A DNA stretch of 6,296 bases from Nitrospiraceae bacterium (GTDB lineage Bacteria > Nitrospirota > Nitrospiria > Nitrospirales > UBA8639): positions 1 to 6,296 of the forward strand of contig DOFS01000298.1 in assembly GCA_003523945.1 (NCBI GenBank), given 5' to 3'. Numbering within the stretch: position 1 is the first letter of the stretch; every line of letters starts with the position of its first letter. The notes under the pieces are model-generated. The model was not told where the DNA came from and searched no databases. It was given only the letters and a program-made list of their open reading frames with translations. Position numbers and translations under genes: made by a program. This document shows positions 1 to 5,316 of this stretch, piece after piece.

Positions 1-293
1 TGGTGCAACGGATGATTTACGGTCCAGCCTCTCCCCAAATGCTTCCCAAATTGAGCGATCTGAACGTCAGAGAATTCGGCATGATGGTGCCGTTGGTAGT
101 GTTGGTGTTTTGGATTGGTTTGTATCCAAAACCGCTTCTGGATGTGATGCATGCAAGTGTGGGACGGGTGCTCGCCTCCCAATCCACACCGGTCATGGTT
201 CAGAAGGGAGAGGGTGGGTTAGGTGACCCCATCGTCATGACGCCCGAGCCATACAGGCGTTCTCTCGCTATGCACGGTGAGGTGGCGCCATGA
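1..293 (+). CDS. nuoM: NADH-quinone oxidoreductase subunit M, C-terminal part
   Basis: This is the 3' end of a gene that enters from the left edge; about 96 codons are visible and the TGA stop is at 291-293. NuoM is a membrane subunit of respiratory complex I, one of three antiporter-like proteins that move protons while NADH is oxidised and quinone reduced. The visible part begins with the QRMIYGP stretch that in this family lies just before the last helices. It continues with a DLNVREFG segment and a hydrophobic helix ending in WIGLYPKPLLD, a very typical NuoM C-terminal signature. After the last helix there is a polar tail of about 40 residues with no recognisable motif. The reading frame is open to the edge, so the true start lies outside. 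The stop overlaps the nuoN start by four bases (ATGA), which suggests translational coupling in a nuo operon. NuoL and MrpA/D relatives share this fold, but the NuoN directly downstream favours NuoM. Confidence 0.93.
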   Translation, partial: VQRMIYGPASPQMLPKLSDLNVREFGMMVPLVVLVFWIGLYPKPLLDVMHASVGRVLASQSTPVMVQKGEGGLGDPIVMTPEPYRRSLAMHGEVAP

Positions 294-1771
294 CGCTTCC
301 TTTGGCAGACCTTGTTACCATTCTTCCTGAATTGCTCATCGTGGGCATGGCGTGCCTGATTCTTGTTCTTGATCCCATTACGCCTGCGGCCAAAAAAGAT
401 TTTCTGGCGTGGATGAGTCTCGGCATTCTCGTGGTAGGCAGCGTGGTGACGGGGAGCGGTTTTGGTGAGCGGGTGATGGCCTTTAGTGATTTAGTGGTCG
501 TGGATTCGTATGCCGTCTTTTGGAAAATGTTGCTGTATCTTGTGAGTGGCCTGACAATTTTATTGTCCATGGGGTATCTCAAAGAGGAAAAGATCCAACT
601 CGCCGAATACTACGCATTTGTCCTGTTAGCATTGACCGGCATGATGGTGATGGTATCGGGGGCTGATTTGCTCACGATCTATCTGGGAATCGAACTGATG
701 TCGATTACCCTCTATATAATGGCCGGGTTTAAGCGATTTGAACTGCGGTCCATCGAATCTTCGGCTAAATATTTTGTGTTGGGAGCCTTTTCCTCAGGGA
801 TTTTGCTCTATGGGATTTCGATTATTTTCGGAGTCACGGGGAGTACGCGGCTGGTGGAAATCGCGACCGTCGTCAATGCACGGGGAATCGATGACCCGTT
901 AGTTTTTATTGCGCTCATGCTGCTGATCGTGGGATTTGGATTTAAAGTCGCGGCGGTGCCCTTTCATATGTGGACCCCTGATGTGTACGAAGGGGCTCCG
1001 ACGTCTGTGACGGCGTTTATGGCGGTGGCTTCCAAGGCTGCAAGTTTTGCCGCGTTCCTTCGAGTTCTTCTGGAAGCTTTCGGTGGGATTAAACCGGATT
1101 GGAATGTGTTGATTCTGGCCATATGTATCATCACGGTGGCTCTTGGCAATCTTGTGGCCATTGTTCAGACTAACGTGAAACGGATGCTGGCCTATTCCAG
1201 TATTGCCCATGCGGGGTATGCATTGATTGGGGTCGTGGTTGCCGGGTGGAGCGGAACAGAAGCTGCAGTTTCGGCACAGGGCGTTTCGAGCCTGATGCTC
1301 TATTTAGCGATTTATTCCTTCATGACCATAGGGGCGTTTTCCATGGTGGCCATTTTGCGAAAGGGCGGCCTGGAAGGTGAGGAAATAGAAGATTTCACCG
1401 GACTGGCCAAGCGACATAAAGGCGGCGCCTTTCTCATGTTGGTGTTTATGGTATCGTTGGCGGGTATTCCTCCCACGGCCGGGTTCATTGGTAAACTGTA
1501 TCTCTTCATGGCAGCGGTTAATGCCGGGTTGGCGTGGCTGGCGATCATTGGACTAATCTTTGCCGCCATTTCAGCTTTTTTCTATTTGCGCATTGTCATG
1601 GTGATGTATATGCGTGAGCCATCCTCCGAACAAGAATTGCATACCCGGCTTATCCTTTCTCCCCAAGTATCATTTGTGCTCGCCTGCGCAGTTGCCGGTG
1701 TGGTTTTGCTCGGCATTTTTCCAGGTCAACTGGTCTCGGTTGCAGACCTTTCCTCTCTCCCCATCAAATAA
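290..1771 (+). CDS. nuoN: NADH-quinone oxidoreductase subunit N
   Basis: This complete 493-residue gene encodes the antiporter-like complex I subunit homologous to ND2, an integral membrane protein of about 14 helices that carries one of the proton paths. The length is normal for bacterial NuoN. Residues known to matter in the family are visible. There is a glutamate in the GIEL motif near residue 135. Lysines lie in the FKVAAVPFHMWTPDVYEGAP signature (about K219) and in the next helix, ASKAAS (about K249). Another lysine is in IPPTAGFIGK (about K402), matching the channel lysine of the C-terminal half. The start is ATG at 290, inside the nuoM stop, with a GGTGAGG ribosome-binding site at 276-282 seven bases upstream. 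In many genomes nuoN is the last nuo gene. That fits here, because a convergent unrelated gene follows after 56 bp. No clear intrinsic terminator was seen after the stop. The frame is intact and no key residue is missing. Confidence 0.97.
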   Translation: MTLPLADLVTILPELLIVGMACLILVLDPITPAAKKDFLAWMSLGILVVGSVVTGSGFGERVMAFSDLVVVDSYAVFWKMLLYLVSGLTILLSMGYLKEEKIQLAEYYAFVLLALTGMMVMVSGADLLTIYLGIELMSITLYIMAGFKRFELRSIESSAKYFVLGAFSSGILLYGISIIFGVTGSTRLVEIATVVNARGIDDPLVFIALMLLIVGFGFKVAAVPFHMWTPDVYEGAPTSVTAFMAVASKAASFAAFLRVLLEAFGGIKPDWNVLILAICIITVALGNLVAIVQTNVKRMLAYSSIAHAGYALIGVVVAGWSGTEAAVSAQGVSSLMLYLAIYSFMTIGAFSMVAILRKGGLEGEEIEDFTGLAKRHKGGAFLMLVFMVSLAGIPPTAGFIGKLYLFMAAVNAGLAWLAIIGLIFAAISAFFYLRIVMVMYMREPSSEQELHTRLILSPQVSFVLACAVAGVVLLGIFPGQLVSVADLSSLPIK

Positions 1772-1827
1772 ATATCGGTTGTTCTTCGCATCTGCCGTTT
1801 TTGGGTCTTTTCATTTGGCTGATAGAG

Positions 1828-2718
1828 TTACTCCGTTTGCCAAAATCCCAACACTCCAACTCCGATCATCATCAAGAGTGCGCCTGCTAATCGTTCCACA
1901 ACAAATCTTTCCCTCAAGAAGAGTACGCCCCAGATTACGGCAAAAAGCATGCTGGACCGCTTGACGGCGATCACGGAGGGAACCGGACCGAGATGAAGCG
2001 CGGTATTGTGGAGGAAAAGTCCAATGGCTTGAAACAGGCCGATGAGTACAAGGATCATAAGGGTGCCGGGAGAAGTCAGGGCAAGCGTGGGTTGTGGCAA
2101 GAAACGAAGCCATAATATAAATCCAAAAGTCATCACACTGGTAAGGGAGAGGCTCCAAAAGAGTGGGGAAGAATTTTGGACGCCGATCTTGTCAAAATTC
2201 GACGTGAGACTATAAATGAACGCCACAGACAGCATTCGTCTGGGACCTGGTTGTTGAAAGATTGCGAGTAATGGCCTGAAAAGACCGCGGTGCACCGACT
2301 GAATCTGTAATACGTACGCCCCGGCCACGATACACAAAATTCCCACAATATCTTGGGTGGTTGGCAGATCTCCAACCAAAATCGGGGAGGTGATCAATAA
2401 AAAAAGGGGAGTAAATGAAATGAAGGGAATGGCCAAGGAAAGATCGGAGCTTTGTAAGGCCTTCATGAATTGGAACATGGCCAGGATATTCAAGGTTCCT
2501 CCCAGCAAAAGAGCAGGAATATATTGAGGACCCAGATGAGGAATCGAATCAGTGAACAGCAGAATACCAAGTAGCAACGGGATGGGAGTGACGCAAGCTG
2601 CTAATGCTGCCAGTTGAGGTGAGACGGATCTCAGCCCCTGCTTACTCAATAGGTCCTTCAGCGATTCGCCGAGCGCAGCCAACATAGCAAGAGATACCCA
2701 GTTTATATAGGGATCCAC
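1828..2718 (-). CDS. EamA/DMT-superfamily permease (ten-helix transporter)
   Basis: This 296-residue protein consists almost entirely of hydrophobic segments and fits two tandem EamA repeats of five helices each (roughly residues 5-140 and 160-293). EamA proteins of the drug/metabolite transporter superfamily sit in the inner membrane and export or import small metabolites; the substrate cannot be predicted here. Family hallmarks are the end of the first half (residues 96-140, AIPFISFTPLFLLITSP then GILCIVAGAYVLQI) and of the second (residues 252-291, VKRSSMLFAVIWG, then FLRERF and a final Gly-rich helix). The start is taken as GTG at 2718, which gives a complete first helix; an internal ATG at codon 12 would cut it. 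The ribosome-binding site before GTG is poor, so the start is uncertain. The gene converges on nuoN across 56 bp with no visible terminator. It lies 184 bp downstream of the ankyrin gene on the same strand, so co-transcription is possible but not shown. Confidence 0.85.
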   Translation of the reverse strand: MDPYINWVSLAMLAALGESLKDLLSKQGLRSVSPQLAALAACVTPIPLLLGILLFTDSIPHLGPQYIPALLLGGTLNILAMFQFMKALQSSDLSLAIPFISFTPLFLLITSPILVGDLPTTQDIVGILCIVAGAYVLQIQSVHRGLFRPLLAIFQQPGPRRMLSVAFIYSLTSNFDKIGVQNSSPLFWSLSLTSVMTFGFILWLRFLPQPTLALTSPGTLMILVLIGLFQAIGLFLHNTALHLGPVPSVIAVKRSSMLFAVIWGVLFLRERFVVERLAGALLMMIGVGVLGFWQTE

Positions 2719-2758
2719 AATACAGACGATCTCGAGTTGAATTAATCCATACCTGATT

Positions 2759-2825
2759 GTGCCTGGGCACTTTCTGGTAGGTACGCGTGGCCAGGATCTT
2801 ACAATGAATTCCTGGACGCCTCCAG
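2759..2825. repeat. Cluster of three short inverted repeats in the gap before the permease gene
   Basis: Three perfect short inverted repeats lie in the 184-bp gap between the ankyrin and permease genes. They are GTGCC/GGCAC at 2759-2763 and 2766-2770, CCAGGA/TCCTGG at 2791-2796 and 2810-2815, and CTGGA/TCCAG at 2812-2816 and 2821-2825. The last two share bases, so they could form alternatively. None is followed by a T-run on either strand, so they are not intrinsic terminators. The first lies about 40 bp upstream of the permease GTG, where an operator could sit. A role is inference only; arms this short also arise by chance. Confidence 0.25.
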
Positions 2826-2902
2826 TGGTTTCATCTGATGTCTCAATAAGGATGACAGGACAAATGGGATAGGAGGGGAAGTCAGGGTTTTACCGGAAAA
2901 GC

Positions 2903-3682
2903 CTAGGAGTCCAGATGTTTGGGACAGTGCTGGAGGACTTCCTGAAGAGCAGCATAGAGTTGATTGAAGTTGGCAGCTGAGGGACTTTGGAGTGGATGAG
3001 TGGGAAGAGAGCAGGTTGCTCCACGTGACAGGAGATAGTGGGTCAAGTCCCGCTTGCCGGAGAGGGCGGCGGAATGGAGCGGAGTGATGCCAATCGTGTT
3101 GGCGGCATCGATAGGCGCCCCAAAATCCAGAAGCAGACGAGTCATATCGGTATCTCCAGTTTGTGCAGCGACGTGCAGCGCCGTCCACCCTTCCTTAAAT
3201 GATGATTGGACGGTTGCGCCATGAACTAATAAATATGCGGCCATGCGTCGGTGATGCTCTTGCACGGCAATGTGAAGTGGTGTGATATTCCCTTCAAGCC
3301 CGTCCACGGGTGCACCATGTTGAAGCAGGAGGTCGGCGATGTCCACATGTCCCCCCTTTGCGGCGAAATGCAAGGGAGTCCATTCGGATTGATAAATGGC
3401 AGCAGGGTCCGCTCCCTTTTCCAGCAGAAGCCGGGTGATCGTAAATTGTCCGGATCTTGCGGAATAATGGAGAGGAGTGGCTCCTTGTGGCGTGCGCTGA
3501 TTGACATCAGATCCTTCGGCGACTAATTGGTGGGCCAAGGAAAGATCCCGGTCTTGAATGGCTTGAATAAGGTTAGGGTGGCGGGATGAGCCATTCCACT
3601 CCGAGGCCAGTGCGTAGGAGAGAAAAATTCCAAGGATGATCCCCACATATTTGACGGTGGTGAATCCAGTTGATTGGGGCAT
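2903..3682 (-). CDS. Exported ankyrin-repeat protein
   Basis: This 259-residue protein has an N-terminal signal sequence: a Lys at 11, a hydrophobic core at 12-25 and an Ala-Leu-Ala cleavage site at 24-26. It is therefore predicted to leave the cytoplasm. The rest is about six ankyrin repeats of 33 residues, at roughly 36-67, 68-100, 101-133, 134-165, 166-198 and 199-224. The repeats carry the family core TPLHxAAxxG and LLLxxGAxxD. A 35-residue tail with Cys224 and Cys253 follows. Ankyrin repeats bind other proteins and have no catalytic role themselves, so the partner is unknown. Some periplasmic ankyrin proteins in other bacteria are linked to catalase or stress protection, but nothing here shows that. 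The ATG at 3682 is preceded by AAGGAAA (about 3690-3696), a good ribosome-binding site. The 184-bp gap to the permease gene holds no clear terminator, so readthrough into it is possible. The C-terminal cap is atypical, and the first repeat is the most diverged. Confidence 0.88.
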   Translation of the reverse strand: MPQSTGFTTVKYVGIILGIFLSYALASEWNGSSRHPNLIQAIQDRDLSLAHQLVAEGSDVNQRTPQGATPLHYSARSGQFTITRLLLEKGADPAAIYQSEWTPLHFAAKGGHVDIADLLLQHGAPVDGLEGNITPLHIAVQEHHRRMAAYLLVHGATVQSSFKEGWTALHVAAQTGDTDMTRLLLDFGAPIDAANTIGITPLHSAALSGKRDLTHYLLSRGATCSLPTHPLQSPSAANFNQLYAALQEVLQHCPKHLDS

Positions 3683-3855
3683 GAGAGATTTCCTTGCTTT
3701 GAAAGAAAGAGCGTACGGTATGAAGGCCGGGCTCTGTGAGATTTAAGATTAAGGGAACGTTATTATTGGTGGTCCACACCATTCCCCATTTGAATGAGGC
3801 AAATAACTCTATTTAGCTGTGCTGTTAGGTGCCGGCGGGAATCTATCCGACCAAA

Positions 3856-3892
3856 ACCCCAAAATATTCCTGAGGGGTGTGTTGGAATATTT
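3856..3892. other. Possible H-type RNA pseudoknot or alternative hairpins
   Basis: Two inverted repeats are interleaved. ACCCC at 3856-3860 can pair with GGGGT at 3874-3878. AAATATTCC at 3862-3870 can pair with GGAATATTT at 3884-3892. The order a-b-a'-b' is that of an H-type pseudoknot with linkers of 1, 3 and 5 bases; alternatively the two hairpins could compete. Either strand could in principle form it. The pairing is perfect in both stems, but no transcript is known to cross it: it lies beyond the terminator of the upstream - strand gene and before the ankyrin gene. Confidence 0.3.
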
Positions 3893-3965
3893 GATTAGGT
3901 CCGGGATTTGCTCGTCGAGATTTTTAAATTGGGGAATGACTATCCTTCTGGTTTCTGACGAAGGC

Positions 3966-3988
3966 AAAAAAAGAAGGCAGGCCGCCTT
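3966..3988 (-). terminator. Intrinsic terminator on the - strand
   Basis: Read on the - strand, AAGGC (3988-3984) pairs with GCCTT (3978-3974) around a five-base loop. One C and then seven T (3972-3966) follow, the standard layout of a rho-independent terminator. The stem is short (5 bp) but GC-rich. It lies about 175 bases downstream of the stop of the membrane-anchored protein gene (4165-4755), which it most likely ends, and it separates that gene from the ankyrin gene at 3682. Confidence 0.6.
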
Positions 3989-4164
3989 TCAGGGGGCGAT
4001 GTGTAACGAATGGTTTTATCGTGGAAGGAAATTTAGTGGAGTGGGTCGGAGAGGAATTAAGGGAATTTCATGATAAGACGGGAGTTACGGGAGCGTGAAT
4101 ATTCTATGGTTTCACTTGGTAGAGCAGCGTTCTGTACCGGCTGATTTGCGCAATCTGGGTCGAA

Positions 4165-4755
4165 TTAAGTTTGAAGACACGCGAGTTGATCGGCCTGGGA
4201 TATCAGCCCGTTCATGACATTGTGCCAATGTCTTGCGGTACCTAAAGCCTTTTCATAAAGAATCCCTCCTTCTTTCGTTTCCATATCTAGGAAATTGACC
4301 ATATGGAGGGGGTCAACTTCATCATGAATCAAAATGAGAAGGTCGATTCGCTGGTTCCCGGGTTGGGAGGAGGAGGCCTGCGAACTCTGGATTAATTTTT
4401 CCACGTCTGGTCGCATGATTTTTTGAAAGGACAGAAGTGTACTTGGCCCGGTTCGGAGTCCTTCCCCTAGAATTTCCCCATTTTTGATTAAAAATGAACT
4501 CACCAAATGTGAAATATGAAGACTGCGGGGTGGAACGGCAGGTCTTTTCAACAGGCAGATCTGAAAGATCTTCTCGTTGACGGCAATGCCTCCAAGCCCA
4601 TCGCTACCCATGAACATTTGTGATGGAATGAAGTTTGTTCCCGGGATCCAGTTTCTTTCTTTGTCTTTCGCTGAAGGGCTCAGGCTTAATGCCAGCACAA
4701 TCGCTCCGAGTGTCAGGCACACCAACAACACCACGAACACCAGGATGAAATCCAT
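4165..4755 (-). CDS. Uncharacterised protein with one N-terminal membrane anchor
   Basis: I do not recognise a named family for this 196-residue protein. Residues 3-26 form one hydrophobic helix with an acidic residue before it and Lys/Arg-rich residues after it (30-34), so it looks like a membrane anchor. The rest is a soluble domain of about 160 residues. Visible blocks are FIPSQMFMGSDGLGGIAVNE (42-61), then IFQICLLKR (63-71), a serine/glutamine-rich stretch (124-131), IDLLILIHDEVDPLHMVNFLD (137-157), and a C-terminal amphipathic helix with RHWHNVMNGLISQAD (175-189). From memory, small bacterial proteins share an order of 'dg..GIAiDe..kkIcll', then 'DPxHxxxFL', then 'A..a..WH.ll...I.qAD'. 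This protein seems to be a diverged member, but that is inference. ATG at 4755 is preceded by AGGA (4763-4766), seven bases away. It is divergent from purH, 561 bp off, and has its own likely terminator. Confidence 0.72.
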   Translation of the reverse strand: MDFILVFVVLLVCLTLGAIVLALSLSPSAKDKERNWIPGTNFIPSQMFMGSDGLGGIAVNEKIFQICLLKRPAVPPRSLHISHLVSSFLIKNGEILGEGLRTGPSTLLSFQKIMRPDVEKLIQSSQASSSQPGNQRIDLLILIHDEVDPLHMVNFLDMETKEGGILYEKALGTARHWHNVMNGLISQADQLACLQT

Positions 4756-4933
4756 TAATGAATCCTAAAATCGGGCACGGGTTTACAGGCTTTTTATCAG
4801 AGCCAAATGGGATAGGAAGCGCTGGTGTTGTGAAATCTCGTCCGTCATCTTCGGCTGGACTTGACCTTCACGGGTTTGGATAAGGAAGAAAATTGCCGTA
4901 ATACCCTGATCTAGATTGCCATTCTTCCAAATC

Positions 4934-4962
4934 TTATTAAAAAGAGAAAAATGTTATTAAAA
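4934..4962. repeat. 9-bp direct repeat spaced 20 bp
   Basis: TTATTAAAA occurs at 4934-4942 and again at 4954-4962. The offset of 20 bp is close to two helical turns, as seen for tandem protein-binding sites. Both copies are A/T-rich in an A/T-rich stretch, so chance is a real alternative. Confidence 0.35.
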
Positions 4963-4994
4963 CCAAGAGGACAGGGATTGTCAGGATGTCGGTA

Positions 4995-5037
4995 CTGCCA
5001 AAATTTCGAACCGCCCCTCGATTTATCATTTCGGCAG
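4995..5037 (+). other. Imperfect 10-bp hairpin in the purH upstream region
   Basis: CTGCCAAAAT at 4995-5004 pairs with ATTTCGGCAG at 5028-5037: nine pairs and one A/C mismatch, with a 23-base loop. It is the first of three hairpins before purH. It could be part of an mRNA leader or a site in DNA; the sequence alone does not decide. Confidence 0.4.
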
Positions 5038-5051
5038 GATCAGGTGTTGGC

Positions 5052-5070
5052 TTTATGGCTTTCCCATAAG
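5052..5070 (+). other. Short tight hairpin in the purH upstream region
   Basis: TTATGG at 5053-5058 pairs perfectly with CCATAA at 5064-5069 around a five-base loop, with an extra T/G pair outside. No T-run follows, so it is not an intrinsic terminator. Confidence 0.4.
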
Positions 5071-5121
5071 AAGTGTGTTGATGAAAGCTTAAGAGTTGTT
5101 AAGGCTAGGCTTGACAAAAAG

Positions 5122-5149
5122 GGAAGGTTGGTGCAAGGCAAAACCTTCC
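5122..5149 (+). other. Perfect 8-bp hairpin in the purH upstream region
   Basis: GGAAGGTT at 5122-5129 pairs perfectly with AACCTTCC at 5142-5149 around a 12-base loop. It is the strongest of the three stems and lies about 170 bp before the purH start. No T-run follows. It may be an mRNA structure or an operator for a dimeric regulator, because the two half-sites are 20 bp apart from start to start. Confidence 0.45.
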
Positions 5150-5306
5150 ATGATGGCAGAGAAAAACGTCGATGTCATTTGGATAAGAAAATGAGAGGGG
5201 ATCGGGGGTTGTTCCTTAAAGCAAGGCCTCCTGAATTCGTTGAAGTTCCCTAGGTCATTTGGTAAGCTGACAATCCTTTTTTAACCCATCGACAGAGACG
5301 AATGGC

Positions 5307-5311
5307 AGGAG
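5307..5311 (+). promoter_or_regulatory. Ribosome-binding site that decides the purH start
   Basis: AGGAG at 5307-5311 lies five bases before the ATG at 5317. The other in-frame ATG, at 5302, has only a weak GAGACG upstream and would itself overlap this site. The downstream ATG is therefore preferred. It also makes the N-terminus ([16 protein letters not shown]) fit the family. Confidence 0.7.
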
Positions 5312-5316
5312 AACAC

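Larger units (their letters stand above)
3683..4164. other. Non-coding interval of 482 bp
   Basis: No convincing gene lies here. The longest open frame, 84 codons on the + strand at 3819-4073, starts with GTG, has no ribosome-binding site and resembles nothing recognised. On the - strand the interval holds the upstream region of the ankyrin gene (3683 to about 3800), including a TGGTG/CACCA inverted repeat at 3767-3771 and 3777-3781 that could be an operator. It also holds the presumed 3' untranslated region of the 4165-4755 gene, ending at the terminator listed separately. No good promoter hexamers could be assigned for the ankyrin gene. A possible pseudoknot and a tRNA-like scrap also lie here. 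Confidence 0.6.
4756..5316. other. Divergent intergenic region with a probable structured purH leader
   Basis: This 561-bp interval separates the - strand gene starting at 4755 from purH. It must hold promoters for both, but none matches the usual hexamers well: TTGACA at 5111-5116 has no suitable -10 partner, and TTGCCA at 4916-4921 has only a poor one. Towards purH there are three hairpins, listed separately, and a 9-bp direct repeat. Purine genes often have riboswitch-controlled leaders (ZTP/pfl, guanine, PRPP), but the conserved blocks of those classes were not found by eye. A 100-codon open frame at 4951-5253 (+) covers the hairpins; its codon use (many AGA/AGG, A/T-rich third bases) is unlike the neighbouring genes, so it is judged not coding, though a leader peptide cannot be excluded. 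Confidence 0.5.

Noticed and set aside
1614..1964. 116-codon open frame on the + strand across the nuoN end
   Set aside because: It is a shadow of nuoN and the permease gene in another frame, with a composition typical of out-of-frame reading.
3573..3782. 69-codon open frame on the - strand over the ankyrin start
   Set aside because: It overlaps the N-terminal coding part of the ankyrin gene in another frame and has no support of its own.
3819..4073. 84-codon open frame on the + strand
   Set aside because: It has a GTG start without a ribosome-binding site, unremarkable composition and no motif, and it runs across the - strand terminator and the possible pseudoknot.
4116..4166. Functional tRNA gene
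   Set aside because: No acceptor stem, a mostly unpaired anticodon stem and no proper T-stem; only the D-arm consensus is good.
5111..5139. TTGACA as a purH promoter
   Set aside because: The -35 match is perfect, but no TATAAT-like sequence lies 15-19 bases downstream.
4951..5253. 100-codon open frame on the + strand before purH
   Set aside because: It has no good ribosome-binding site, many AGA/AGG codons unlike its neighbours, no recognisable motif, and it overlaps three hairpins. It was kept only as a remote leader-peptide possibility.
5254..5286. GTCA/TGAC stem followed by six T as a terminator before purH
   Set aside because: The stem has only four pairs with a ten-base loop, and the T-run is offset, so it is too weak to call.
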